In this document: one piece after another, positions 15,952 to 25,618 of the stretch | How positions within the stretch are numbered: the stretch's first letter is position 1 | Layout of the letters: each line of letters begins with the position of its first letter | NCBI GenBank assembly: GCA_003001975.1 | Contig: PVUG01000002.1 | Span: forward strand, 62,001 to 126,000 | DNA length: 64,000 bases | From: Martelella mediterranea | Lineage (GTDB): Bacteria; Pseudomonadota; Alphaproteobacteria; Rhizobiales; Rhizobiaceae | Reading direction: 5' to 3' | Notes under the pieces: generated by a model | What the model saw: the letters and a program-made list of their open reading frames with translations, nothing else | The model's database searches: none | Told to the model about the DNA's origin: nothing | Position numbers and translations under genes: made by a program

Positions 15952-16314
15952 ATGCTCGAAAAGATCGAAGACCTGCCGGACAACATCATCGGTTTCACAA
16001 TTCACAAGGCGCTGAGCGCGAGCGATTATCAGAACGTGCTGCTGCCCGCCCTTGAGGAGCACAGCACCCGTGACGACGGATTGCGGCTGCTGCTGGTCAC
16101 CGCGACGGATTTCGCCGGTTCGGATATCGGCACGGCCATGGGTGGCCAGCCGTTTCGGCGTTCGGAACCGCTCAACTTCAAGAACATCGCGATCGTCAGC
16201 GACAATCGCGGTTTTGCCCAGGCCGTTCAGATGTTCGGCATGCTGTTCCACGCCGAGGTAAAGGTCTTCGAAGCCGAACAGGAAGACGCCGCCGTCACCT
16301 GGCTCGAAACCTAA
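15952..16314 (+). CDS. SpoIIAA-like (STAS/DUF3478) protein
   Basis: 120-residue protein of the SpoIIAA-like family. The beta-strand LRLLLVTATDF, the central helix region and the NFKNIAIVSDNRGFAQAVQMF segment are typical. Members are thought to bind lipids or act as regulatory STAS-like modules, but the role is unknown. ATG 15952 follows GGAGG by about 8 nt. It converges with the extensin-like gene, with only 3 bp between the stop codons. Confidence 0.78.
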   Translation: MLEKIEDLPDNIIGFTIHKALSASDYQNVLLPALEEHSTRDDGLRLLLVTATDFAGSDIGTAMGGQPFRRSEPLNFKNIAIVSDNRGFAQAVQMFGMLFHAEVKVFEAEQEDAAVTWLET

Positions 16315-16317
16315 GGT

Positions 16318-17067
16318 TCAGCGGCAGTAGCGATAGCCGCGGCTGCGCTCGATGACATCGAGATGCATGTGATCCTGATGGGTCGCATCGCTGCCGGGGG
16401 AAAGAACGGTCGAGAAGAACAGGCAGGCGGATGCACTCGCCGTGCGCTGAAACGCGCCGGTAAAACTGCCATCCTTGGTGCGCGGCACCATGTCGACCGT
16501 CTTGCCGTTCGAAAAGCTCAGCGAGCGGATATCAACGGCATTGCCCTTGGCGTGTTCTGAAATCTTGCCGTCCGCACGGCTGTTTCGGTTGCGGCAGACA
16601 TAGGTCGAGGCCTGGCGCACCTCGGTCAGTTTCGTGTCCGCGCCAAAGGCCAGTGCAGCTGTCGGCTCGACATAGCCGGAAAGCCAGCTGGCGAGCGCAA
16701 GCGCAGTCTTGCAGCGCATGGTGCCCGCCGGCTTCAGCGGAACCCCTTCAAGCACCTCGGTAACCTCAAGCGGGCGCCCGATGCCGCACTGCCCCGGATC
16801 GTCGATCGGGTCCAGCACCTCATATTGCGCACCAAGCGCCGTCAACGCCGCCGTGCAGCGGGCAAAATCGCCGGTCCCTTCCTTCGATGGCGCCGGATCT
16901 GCGGGGGCCTGCTCTGCGGCTTTTTCCGTCTGCGCCTCGGCCGCGGGGGCTTCCCCCTCCGGTCGCGGCTCGGGAACCGGCGGATTTTCAGGCATATCGA
17001 AGCTCATGGTCACAAGACTTGCGGCAACGAGGATCGGGAGCACGGATAGCGGGCGGACAAGCTTCAC
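16318..17067 (-). CDS. Extensin-like secreted protein with M15 peptidase-type motifs
   Basis: 249-residue exported protein with an N-terminal hydrophobic segment (about residues 7-23), a Pro/Glu/Ala-rich linker (about 28-70) and an extensin-like C-terminal domain. The domain contains SEHAKGNAVDI (His172, Asp179) and HQDHMHLD (His233, His235), the H-x6-D ... H-x-H layout of zinc D,D-peptidases of the M15 fold. A periplasmic peptidoglycan role is therefore plausible (inference). Four cysteines in the domain suggest disulfides. The GTG start at 17067 was chosen because GAGGAA lies 6-7 nt upstream and it gives a proper signal segment. The frame is open to 17187, but that part overlaps the pnt terminator. 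Confidence 0.8.
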   Translation of the reverse strand: MKLVRPLSVLPILVAASLVTMSFDMPENPPVPEPRPEGEAPAAEAQTEKAAEQAPADPAPSKEGTGDFARCTAALTALGAQYEVLDPIDDPGQCGIGRPLEVTEVLEGVPLKPAGTMRCKTALALASWLSGYVEPTAALAFGADTKLTEVRQASTYVCRNRNSRADGKISEHAKGNAVDIRSLSFSNGKTVDMVPRTKDGSFTGAFQRTASASACLFFSTVLSPGSDATHQDHMHLDVIERSRGYRYCR

Positions 17068-17149
17068 GGCAATTTCCTCATGATCAATCGTGTTGGTTGA
17101 ACGCGGAGGCCCGGCGGAGGTTCCCGTTCGCCGACAGTGCAGACAGAAA

Positions 17150-17181
17150 AACGCCCCGGTCCTATCACAGACCGGGGCGTT
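17150..17181 (-). terminator. Rho-independent terminator of the pntAA-pntAB-pntB operon
   Basis: Perfect 12-bp stem (AACGCCCCGGTC / GACCGGGGCGTT) with an 8-nt loop. On the minus strand it is followed by TTTTTC. It begins 23 bp after the pntB stop codon. Confidence 0.85.
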
Positions 17182-17203
17182 GATCACGCATGCACGGAAG
17201 CGA

Positions 17204-18601
17204 TCATTCTATCGACTTGACGATGTCTTCCGTCATCTTCTTGGCGTCACCGAGCAGCATCATCGTGCTGTCCTTGTAAAACAGCTCGTTGTCGATGCCG
17301 GCATAGCCGGAGCCGAGCGAGCGCTTGACGAACAGGCAGGTCTTGGCCTTGTCGACATCGAGGATCGGCATGCCGTAGATCGGCGAGGTCTTGTCGTCGC
17401 GGGCGGCCGGGTTGGTGACATCATTGGCGCCGATCACATAGGCAACATCGGCCTGCGCGAATTCGGAGTTGATGTCTTCCAGTTCGAACACCTCGTCATA
17501 AGGCACGTTTGCCTCGGCCAGCAGCACATTCATATGCCCCGGCATGCGGCCGGCAACCGGATGAATGGCATAGCTCACTTCCACGCCCTTTGCCTTCAGC
17601 ACGTCGGCCAGTTCACGCAGCGCGTGCTGGGCCTGGGCAACCGCCATGCCGTATCCCGGCACGATGATCACCTTGGAGGCGTTCTCCATCAGGAAGGCGG
17701 CATCATCGGCCGATCCGGTCTTGACGTTTCGCTCGACATGTTCGCCGCCGCCGGCTGCCGCGGTCTCACCGCCGAAGCCGCCGAGAATGACCGATATAAA
17801 CGACCGGTTCATGCCCTTGCACATGATGTAGGACAGGATCGCGCCGGATGAACCGACCAGAGCGCCGGTCACGATCAGCGCCATATTGCCGAGCGTGAAG
17901 CCGATGCCGGCAGCCGCCCAGCCCGAATAGGAGTTCAGCATCGACACCACGACCGGCATGTCGGCGCCGCCGATCGGCACGATGATCAAGACGCCGAGCA
18001 CCAGGGCGACGATGACAATGAGCCAGAAATGGACCGGGTTTGCCGTGGCCGAAAGCGACACCACAAAGACGATCAACGCCACCAGAAGCGCGATATTGAT
18101 CACATGGCGGGCCGGCAGCAGGATCGGCTTGCCGGACATGCGGCCATCGAGTTTCAAGAAGGCGATGATCGACCCGGTAAAGGTGATCGCGCCGATGGCG
18201 GCACCGATGGACAGCTCGATCAGTGCGCGCAGGTGAATGTCATCCGGCACGCCGATATTGAAGCTTTCCGGCGAATAGAGCGCGGCGGCGGCCACCAGCA
18301 CGGCGGCAAGGCCGACGAGCGAATGGAAGCCCGCCACCAACTGCGGCATCGCCGTCATCGGAATGGTGCGGGCGATATAGGCGCCGATACCGCCGCCGAT
18401 CGCCAGCGCCAGAACGATGAAGATCAGCGCCGAAAAGCCGGGCTTTGCCAGCAACAGCGTGGTGCCGATGGCAATCGCCATACCGACCATGCCGTAGATA
18501 TTGCCCTTGCGGCTGGTCGAGGGATGCGACAGGCCCCGCAATGCGAGAATGAAGAGAACCGCTGATACGAGGAACAGCAAGGCTGCGAAATTGACTGACA
18601 T
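17204..18601 (-). CDS. pntB: NAD(P) transhydrogenase, beta subunit
   Basis: 465-residue membrane subunit of the proton-translocating transhydrogenase, which makes NADPH from NADH at the expense of the proton gradient. About nine transmembrane helices fill the first 270 residues. The NADP(H)-binding domain III follows, with the VIIVPGYGMAVAQAQ nucleotide-binding motif (about residues 310-325) and VIGANDVTNPAA near 400. It is the third gene of pntAA-pntAB-pntB, 12 bp after pntAB, and ends before a strong terminator. Confidence 0.96.
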   Translation of the reverse strand: MSVNFAALLFLVSAVLFILALRGLSHPSTSRKGNIYGMVGMAIAIGTTLLLAKPGFSALIFIVLALAIGGGIGAYIARTIPMTAMPQLVAGFHSLVGLAAVLVAAAALYSPESFNIGVPDDIHLRALIELSIGAAIGAITFTGSIIAFLKLDGRMSGKPILLPARHVINIALLVALIVFVVSLSATANPVHFWLIVIVALVLGVLIIVPIGGADMPVVVSMLNSYSGWAAAGIGFTLGNMALIVTGALVGSSGAILSYIMCKGMNRSFISVILGGFGGETAAAGGGEHVERNVKTGSADDAAFLMENASKVIIVPGYGMAVAQAQHALRELADVLKAKGVEVSYAIHPVAGRMPGHMNVLLAEANVPYDEVFELEDINSEFAQADVAYVIGANDVTNPAARDDKTSPIYGMPILDVDKAKTCLFVKRSLGSGYAGIDNELFYKDSTMMLLGDAKKMTEDIVKSIE

Positions 18602-18613
18602 GTTCTGACCGCC

Positions 18614-19027
18614 TTACTTTTCCTTTTTCTTGTACATCGCCAGCATGCGCTGGGTGACAAGAAATCCGCCGAAAATATTGATGGCGACGAGAATCAGCGC
18701 CACAAAACCGAAACCGGTCGCAAGGCCGCTCGCCGAAAGGCCGACGGCCAGAAGCGCGCCGACGACGATGACCGAGGAAATGGCGTTGGTGACGGCCATC
18801 AGCGGCGTGTGCAGCGCGGGCGTAACCGACCAGACCACGTAATAGCCGACAAACACGGCCAGCACGAAAATCGCCAGCTGGAACACGAATGGATCGATCA
18901 CCCCGCCCGTGGCGCCATGGGCAAGCGATGCCAGCGAACCGTCCTCGAAATTGCCGAGCGCGGTCTTGGCCTGTTCCAGCGAGATGATTGCATCGTTGAT
19001 GGAGGTGGTGACATCTTCAAAAGCCAT
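18614..19027 (-). CDS. pntAB: NAD(P) transhydrogenase, alpha subunit part 2
   Basis: 137-residue protein carrying the membrane part of the alpha subunit (about three transmembrane helices, from residue 47 on) after a short soluble N-terminus. In enterobacteria this is fused to the NAD-binding part. In alphaproteobacteria it is separate, as here. Its ATG overlaps the pntAA stop codon by one base (TGATG), so the two are translationally coupled. Confidence 0.95.
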   Translation of the reverse strand: MAFEDVTTSINDAIISLEQAKTALGNFEDGSLASLAHGATGGVIDPFVFQLAIFVLAVFVGYYVVWSVTPALHTPLMAVTNAISSVIVVGALLAVGLSASGLATGFGFVALILVAINIFGGFLVTQRMLAMYKKKEK

Positions 19028-20178
19028 CAGGCCTCTCCCCCGGCGGCAGCACCGCCGAATTTCGGATGAACGACCGCGCCCTCATGCGTCAGAAGCGTGG
19101 CGGCGATGAGCTCGTCCTCCCGGTTGATATTGATTGCTCCGCTTTCCTTGTCGACCAGCGTCTGGAAGAAGGTGAGCAGGTTCTTGGCGTAAAGCAGCGA
19201 TGCGGATGCGGCGATCCGGCCGGGCAGGTTGAGATAGCCGACAACCGAAACGCCATCGACCTCGACAATCCTGTCCGCTTCGACGCCCTCGATATTGCCG
19301 CCGCGTTCCACGGCCAGATCGACGGCGACGGAGCCGAGCTTCATCGACGACAGCATCTCGCGTGTGACCAGCTGCGGAGCCGGACGCCCCGGAATGAGCG
19401 CGGTGGTGATGACCACATCCTGCTTGGCGATATGATCGGCGACCAGTTCGGCCTGTTTGGCCTTGTATTCGTCCGACATTTCCTTGGCGTAGCCGCCAGC
19501 GGTTTCGGCCGCCTTGAACTCGTCGTCCTCGACAGCGATGAACTTCGCGCCAAGCGAGGCGACCTGTTCCTTGGCTGCGGGGCGCACATCGGTTGCAGAC
19601 ACGACAGCGCCAAGCCGGCGGGCCGTGGCAATTGCCTGAAGGCCTGCAACACCGGCGCCCATGACGAACACGCGGGCAGCCGGCACCGTGCCTGCCGCCG
19701 TCATCATCATCGGCATGGCGCGGTCAAACACGGAGGCTGCCTCGATCACGGCCTGATAGCCGGCAAGGTTTGCCTGAGAGGAAAGAACGTCCATCGACTG
19801 CGCGCGCGTGATGCGCGGCATCAGCTCCATCGCAATCGTCGAAAGTCCCTTTTCGGCCATCGCGGCGAGCGCGTCTTCATGGCCATAGGGGTCCATCATC
19901 GCCACAATGATGGCGCCGCTTTTATAGGCGGAAAATTCCTGCTCTTCCGGCCGGCGCACCTTGAAGATCACATCGGCTGTCGATGCCGCGTCCGGCCCGG
20001 CAATTTCGGCGCCGGCATTGCGGAACGCATCGTCATCAATCCCCGAGGCAAGGCCCGCGCCGCTTTCGATGACGATATCGAGGCCGAGCGCTTTCAGTTT
20101 TTTCACTGTGTCGGGTGAGGCCGCCACCCGCGTTTCCGCGGCGGCCGTCTCTTTCGGCACAAATAATATCTTGCTCAA
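19027..20178 (-). CDS. pntAA: NAD(P) transhydrogenase, alpha subunit part 1 (NAD-binding)
   Basis: 383-residue soluble domain I of transhydrogenase, related to alanine dehydrogenase. The N-terminal VPKETAAAETRVA segment, the RVFVMGAGVAGLQAIATARRLGA Rossmann motif (mid-protein) and VVITTALIPGRPAP are diagnostic. I place the start at a TTG (20178) because GGGAGA lies about 7 nt upstream and the product then begins MSKILFVPKE as in homologues. The frame remains open to 20214. It is the first gene of pntAA-AB-B, with the cytochrome oxidase subunit IV gene about 100 bp upstream in the same direction. Confidence 0.94.
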   Translation of the reverse strand: MSKILFVPKETAAAETRVAASPDTVKKLKALGLDIVIESGAGLASGIDDDAFRNAGAEIAGPDAASTADVIFKVRRPEEQEFSAYKSGAIIVAMMDPYGHEDALAAMAEKGLSTIAMELMPRITRAQSMDVLSSQANLAGYQAVIEAASVFDRAMPMMMTAAGTVPAARVFVMGAGVAGLQAIATARRLGAVVSATDVRPAAKEQVASLGAKFIAVEDDEFKAAETAGGYAKEMSDEYKAKQAELVADHIAKQDVVITTALIPGRPAPQLVTREMLSSMKLGSVAVDLAVERGGNIEGVEADRIVEVDGVSVVGYLNLPGRIAASASLLYAKNLLTFFQTLVDKESGAININREDELIAATLLTHEGAVVHPKFGGAAAGGEA

Positions 20179-20276
20179 GCTTGTCTCCCAAAGACAGATC
20201 GAAACGCGCAACAAAGCTCAGCAGCAATGCGTCTGTCTTGCCGCGTTTCAAAGAAAAGATACGTCCGGACGGACGC

Positions 20277-20501
20277 TCAACGAAGAATATAGATGCCGAT
20301 GGCACTGATGAGAATGAAAATGATCAAGCTGCTGACAAAACCGAACGGCCCCACAAGCCCGGCCGCCATGGCCACCAGCAGCGCGGCCACCAGAACCGTC
20401 CCGTATTTGGCACCGCTCAAAAACAGCTTGTAGGTGTTTGCGTGTTCCGCATAATCGACCTCGTCGGCCGGTTGCGTGGCGTTGGTTTCGGCATTGCGCA
20501 T
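20277..20501 (-). CDS. aa3-type cytochrome c oxidase subunit IV
   Basis: 74-residue protein with a short acidic cytosolic N-terminus containing the typical DYAEHANTYKLFL segment and two hydrophobic segments that make up the rest. This is the pattern of the small bacterial aa3 oxidase subunit IV. ATG 20501 has an AGGAGG site upstream. The other oxidase subunits are elsewhere. The position directly upstream of pntAA is, to my knowledge, common in rhizobia. Confidence 0.8.
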   Translation of the reverse strand: MRNAETNATQPADEVDYAEHANTYKLFLSGAKYGTVLVAALLVAMAAGLVGPFGFVSSLIIFILISAIGIYILR

Positions 20502-20755
20502 GAATTCCCTCCTGTTCGGTTCGGTGACGCACCCCTCCGTGGTCAGCGCGTCACACGGACAAACGTCCCGATCCCTTTTCCGATTACCACACAGGGCGCG
20601 CGTGCGGCAACATTGCACTCAAACGGGTCACATCGCAAAAACAGTGCCAGAAGGAATTTAATGTCGGCGCACCCGTGCAAAACAGATGTAAAAATACAAT
20701 CCGGTAGCCATTTTCATCCCATATTGTACCAAAGGCAGGTTGCGTGGCCTTGACA

Positions 20756-20772
20756 ACTTCCATTAAGGAAGT
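20756..20772. promoter_or_regulatory. Small inverted repeat just upstream of dctQ
   Basis: ACTTCC-ATTAA-GGAAGT lies 20 bp before the dctQ start and partly overlaps a TTGACA-like hexamer at about 20750-20755. It may be an operator or leader hairpin. The stretch 20502-20755 otherwise shows nothing I can assign. Confidence 0.35.
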
Positions 20773-20792
20773 CGGACGGTATGGAGGCCCCA

Positions 20793-21371
20793 ATGAAACC
20801 ACTGATAACAATAAGCCGTACCATCGACAGGCTGAATGAATTCATCGGACATTCCGTGTCCTGGCTGCTTCTGGTGGCCGTGCTGGTCAGCGCCGGCAAT
20901 GCGGTGAGCCGAAAGCTGTTTTCGCTTTCGTCAAACGCCATGCTGGAACTGCAATGGTACCTTTACGGCGCCGTTTTCATGCTGGCTGCCGCCTATGCGC
21001 TTTTGAAAAACGAGCATATCAGGATCGACATCCTGTCGTCTTCGTGGAGCAAGCGCACGCGCGACTGGATCGATCTGGTGCTGCACATCATCTTCCTCGT
21101 GCCCTTCGCCGGGATGATGGTCTATCTCGCCTGGCCCTGGTTCTGGCGCTCGTTCGAAAGCGGCGAACATTCGACCAATGCGGGCGGACTGATCCTGTGG
21201 CCGGCAAAATCCTTCATCCTGATCGGTTTCATCCTGCTTCTGCTCCAGGCTTTTTCCGAGATCATCAAACGCATCGCCGTTCTCTCCGGACACCTCAAGG
21301 AAGATGAGGAGCTTTATTCCGAAGCCGGCAATGCCGCGCACATGATGGCAGAGGATATGCCGAATGACTGA
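20793..21371 (+). CDS. dctQ: TRAP transporter small permease (DctQ type)
   Basis: 192-residue inner-membrane protein with four transmembrane helices, the small membrane subunit of a TRAP transporter. The YLYGAVFMLAAAYALLKNEHIRIDIL segment (about residues 53-78) is the family hallmark. The start at 20793 is preferred because GGAGG is 5 nt upstream; another ATG four codons earlier overlaps that site. The gene overlaps dctM by 8 bp. The C-terminus is extended and acidic. Confidence 0.92.
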   Translation: MKPLITISRTIDRLNEFIGHSVSWLLLVAVLVSAGNAVSRKLFSLSSNAMLELQWYLYGAVFMLAAAYALLKNEHIRIDILSSSWSKRTRDWIDLVLHIIFLVPFAGMMVYLAWPWFWRSFESGEHSTNAGGLILWPAKSFILIGFILLLLQAFSEIIKRIAVLSGHLKEDEELYSEAGNAAHMMAEDMPND

Positions 21372-23151
21372 TCTCATCGCGCACAACCTCGCGCCCATCA
21401 TGTTCGTCACCGTGATGGCATTGCTGCTTTTAGGCTATCCCGTTGCCTTCACGCTCGCCGCCGGCGGTCTTGCCTTCTTCGTTCTCGGCGTTGAATTTTC
21501 GTCGATCTCGCCCGAAATCCATCTGTTCTGGCCGCTCCTGCAATCCCATCCCGACCGCTTCTTCGGCGGCATCATGTCGAACGAGACGCTGCTGGCGGTG
21601 CCCTTCTTCACCTTCATGGGCATCATTTTGGAACGCTCGCGCATGGCCGAGGACCTGCTGGACACGATTGGCCAGCTTTTCGGCCCGGTGCGCGGCGGCG
21701 TGGCCTATGCCGTGGTCCTCGTCGGCGCGTTGCTTGGCGCGACCACCGGCGTTGTTGCCGCTTCGGTGATGGCCATGGGGCTGATCTCGCTGCCGGTCAT
21801 GCTGCGCTACAGCTATGACCGCTCGTTTGCCACCGGCACGATCGCGGCCTCCGGCACGCTGGCGCAGATCGTTCCGCCATCGCTGGTTCTGATCGTCATG
21901 GCCGACCAGCTTGGCCGTTCGGTGGGCGATATGTATATCGGCGCGCTCTATCCGTCGCTGCTGGTGATTGCCGCCTACTGCCTCTATGTCTTCGTGATGA
22001 CGCTGATCCGCCCCAAGGCGGCGCCGGCCATGCCGGCGGAAGCGCGCACGCTCGGCAACGGCGTCATCTCGCTGTTCGTGATGGTTGCCGTTGCCGTCGC
22101 GCTCTATTTCATCGGCTACCATTTCCTGTTCACCACGCTTGGCGATGCCTGGCGGCTGGTGGCGGCCATGGTTTTCGGCGTTCTCGTCGTCTATCTGGTG
22201 GCGATTGCCAATGACCGGATGAAGCTCAACCTGCTGTCGCGACTCAGCCAGCAGGTGATCATCGTTCTGGTGCCGCCGCTGGCGCTGATCTTCCTGGTGC
22301 TCGGCACGATCTTTCTCGGCATTGCCACCCCGACGGAAGGCGGCGCCATGGGCGCGACCGGGGCCCTGATCCTGGCGCTCGCCAAGGGCAGGCTCGATCT
22401 CAGATCACTGAAAAACGCCCTCGACAGCACCACCAAGCTTTCCGCCTTCGTGATGATGATCCTGATGGGCGCGCGCGTCTTCAGCCTCACTTTCTACGGG
22501 ATCAACGGCAATGTCTGGATCGAGGACCTGCTCACCGGCCTTCCCGGCGGCGAATACGGCTTCCTGATCGTCGTCACCATCATCGTCTTCATTCTCGGCT
22601 GCTTCCTCGATTTCTTCGAGATCGCCTTCATCATGGTGCCGCTTCTGGTGGCGCCGGCACAGGCGCTGGGGATCGACCTGATCTGGTTCGGCATCATTCT
22701 CGGTCTCAACCTGCAAACCTCGTTCCTGACGCCGCCATTCGGCTTCTCGCTGTTTTACCTGCGCTCGGTCACGCCGGCCGGCGAATGGACCGACAAGGGA
22801 ACGGGACGGATCATGCAGGGCGTGCGCACGCTGGAGATCTACAAGGGCATCATTCCCTATATCGCGATCCAGTTCCTGGTCATTTTGGCCGTGATCTTCT
22901 TCCCGAAGCTCGTGACCCACTACAAGGATGATGTCGTGACCGTCGATCCCGATTCCGTCACCATCGAGATGCCTTCGTTCGGCGGCAATGTCGATGACCC
23001 GTTCAGCCTCGATTTCGGCGACAGCTCCGAAGGTAGTGGCGGCGACGATCCGTTCGCACTGCCGGACCTCGGCGACAGCCCGTCCGACAGCGGTGCGGGC
23101 AGCGATGACGGTCTCAATCTCGATGACCCGCCAAGCCTCAACTTCAACTGA
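21364..23151 (+). CDS. dctM: TRAP transporter large permease (DctM type) with acidic repeat tail
   Basis: 595-residue membrane subunit that couples substrate uptake to ion entry. About 12 or more transmembrane helices span residues 1-520. Signatures include GAATGVVAASV-like LLGATTGVVAASVMAMG, SGTLAQIVPPSLVL, ATPTEGGAMGATGAL and GLNLQTSFLTPPFGFSLFY. The larger-than-usual size comes from central insertions and from a soluble tail (about 521-595). The tail has 17 Asp, 2 Glu and no Lys/Arg, with two imperfect copies of a DDPF-x(2-3)-D-(F/L)-GDS unit. The substrate is unknown; the Tat-type DctP suggests the 2-oxo acid/mannitol-like branch. Confidence 0.93.
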   Translation: MTDLIAHNLAPIMFVTVMALLLLGYPVAFTLAAGGLAFFVLGVEFSSISPEIHLFWPLLQSHPDRFFGGIMSNETLLAVPFFTFMGIILERSRMAEDLLDTIGQLFGPVRGGVAYAVVLVGALLGATTGVVAASVMAMGLISLPVMLRYSYDRSFATGTIAASGTLAQIVPPSLVLIVMADQLGRSVGDMYIGALYPSLLVIAAYCLYVFVMTLIRPKAAPAMPAEARTLGNGVISLFVMVAVAVALYFIGYHFLFTTLGDAWRLVAAMVFGVLVVYLVAIANDRMKLNLLSRLSQQVIIVLVPPLALIFLVLGTIFLGIATPTEGGAMGATGALILALAKGRLDLRSLKNALDSTTKLSAFVMMILMGARVFSLTFYGINGNVWIEDLLTGLPGGEYGFLIVVTIIVFILGCFLDFFEIAFIMVPLLVAPAQALGIDLIWFGIILGLNLQTSFLTPPFGFSLFYLRSVTPAGEWTDKGTGRIMQGVRTLEIYKGIIPYIAIQFLVILAVIFFPKLVTHYKDDVVTVDPDSVTIEMPSFGGNVDDPFSLDFGDSSEGSGGDDPFALPDLGDSPSDSGAGSDDGLNLDDPPSLNFN

Positions 23152-23176
23152 GGACTTCAAACGAAACAAATCAGCC

Positions 23177-23208
23177 AAAACCCCGGAAGCAACCGCTCCC
23201 GGGGTTTT
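23177..23208 (+). terminator. Rho-independent terminator after dctM
   Basis: AAAACCCCGG / CCGGGGTTTT stem with a loop of about 12 nt, followed by a T-rich run. It begins 26 bp after the dctM stop. Confidence 0.8.
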
Positions 23209-23240
23209 CGTTTATCCACGGACTTAACGCCAATGTTTCC

Positions 23241-23364
23241 GTCACCCCGGATTTAATCCGGGGTCCAGGGCGATCTGGTGAAAGCGCGCCATGCTCGAAA
23301 CGCCCTCTCCCTCAATAGACAGCTTGCCATACTGCCCTGGATTCCGGCGCAAGACCGGAATGAC
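23241..23364. repeat. Intergenic inverted-repeat element, GTCAT-xCCGG family, copy 2
   Basis: Left end GTCACCCCGGATTTAATCCG-GGGTCCAGGGC and right end GCCCTGGATTCCGG-CGCAAGA-CCGGAATGAC are mirror-related, each containing its own CCGG palindrome. It sits between two terminator hairpins that face opposite strands, as does copy 1. The 307-bp gap dctM-dctP is fully accounted for by these elements. Confidence 0.7.
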
Positions 23365-23403
23365 GAATATCGGAAGGATGTTGCCAAAGCATTTTGCCAG
23401 CAA

Positions 23404-23433
23404 AAAACCCGGAAGCGGTCGCTTCCGGGTTTT
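23404..23433 (-). terminator. Rho-independent terminator after dctP (bidirectional)
   Basis: Perfect 13-bp stem AAAACCCGGAAGC / GCTTCCGGGTTTT with a GGTC loop and T-rich tails on both strands, 25 bp beyond the dctP stop. Confidence 0.88.
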
Positions 23434-23458
23434 GTTTTAACCGCAAGTCCCTCCGGGA

Positions 23459-24712
<1,254 letters not shown>

Positions 24713-24850
24713 CTACGACCAATGTCTAATGCCTCAGGATCGCCGGTAGCTGCCACCCGGTGAAAAACGGTCGCCGGCAATATCGCGGTTTCGTTTGACA
24801 GAACCCCGGCAAGGCGACATCACTTCGGAAAAACGTTTGCCGGAGTCCCC

Positions 24851-25609
24851 ATGTCAAAGCCGATCATCGCCGTTCCTGCCGATACCCGTTTTTTCCAGGA
24901 CACCACCTGGCATGCCGCCCAGCAGCAATATATCGGCGCGGCACTCGACGTTGCCGGCGCGATGAGCTTCATCATTCCCGCTCTCGGCGATGCTCAGGAC
25001 ATCGACGCCATGCTTGACCGGGTTGACGGGGTGATGATTACCGGCTCGCGCTCCAATGTGTCGCCGGCGCTTTACGGCAAGACACCGGAGGAACGGGACG
25101 GCCCGTTCGACCCCGGCCGCGACGCCACCACCCTGCCGATGATCCGCCGCGCGATCGAACGCGGCCTGCCGCTGTTGTGCATCTGCCGCGGCATTCAGGA
25201 GCTCAATGTCGCGCTCGGCGGCACGCTGGTCAGCGAGGTGCAGGAACTGGATGGGCGGATCGATCATCGCCAGCCGCCGGAGGGCGACCGCGATGCGCTG
25301 TTCGTCATTCGCCAGCCGGTTCACATCGGCGAAGGCTCCTGTCTTGCCGGCATTCTCGGCGCCGGAGAGGTGCGGGTGAATTCGCTGCACCGGCAGGCGA
25401 TCAGCGATGTCGCCCCCGGCCTTGCCGTCGAAGCCGTCGCCCCGGACGGCACGGTCGAGGCGGTTTCGGTCATTGACGCCAAAAACTTTGCCGTCGGCGT
25501 CCAGTGGCATCCGGAATACTGGGCGAAGACCGACGACACCTCACGCAAGCTGTTTGAGGCCTTCGGCGACGCAGTGCGGGCCAGTCAGGCGGCCCGCTCC
25601 GCGCCTTGA
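24851..25609 (+). CDS. Gamma-glutamyl-gamma-aminobutyrate hydrolase-like class I glutamine amidotransferase
   Basis: 252-residue peptidase C26 protein. The nucleophile elbow LLCICRGIQELN gives Cys112, and GVQWHPEYW gives His220 and Glu222, which together form the triad. The HRQ segment (about 137-140) and NSLHRQAI are also typical of PuuD-like enzymes that hydrolyse gamma-glutamyl-GABA in putrescine breakdown. No other putrescine genes are adjacent, so the substrate is inferred from family only. GGAG lies 8 nt before the ATG. The preceding 273-bp gap shows no gene. Confidence 0.85.
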   Translation: MSKPIIAVPADTRFFQDTTWHAAQQQYIGAALDVAGAMSFIIPALGDAQDIDAMLDRVDGVMITGSRSNVSPALYGKTPEERDGPFDPGRDATTLPMIRRAIERGLPLLCICRGIQELNVALGGTLVSEVQELDGRIDHRQPPEGDRDALFVIRQPVHIGEGSCLAGILGAGEVRVNSLHRQAISDVAPGLAVEAVAPDGTVEAVSVIDAKNFAVGVQWHPEYWAKTDDTSRKLFEAFGDAVRASQAARSAP

Positions 25610-25618
25610 TGATGTGTC

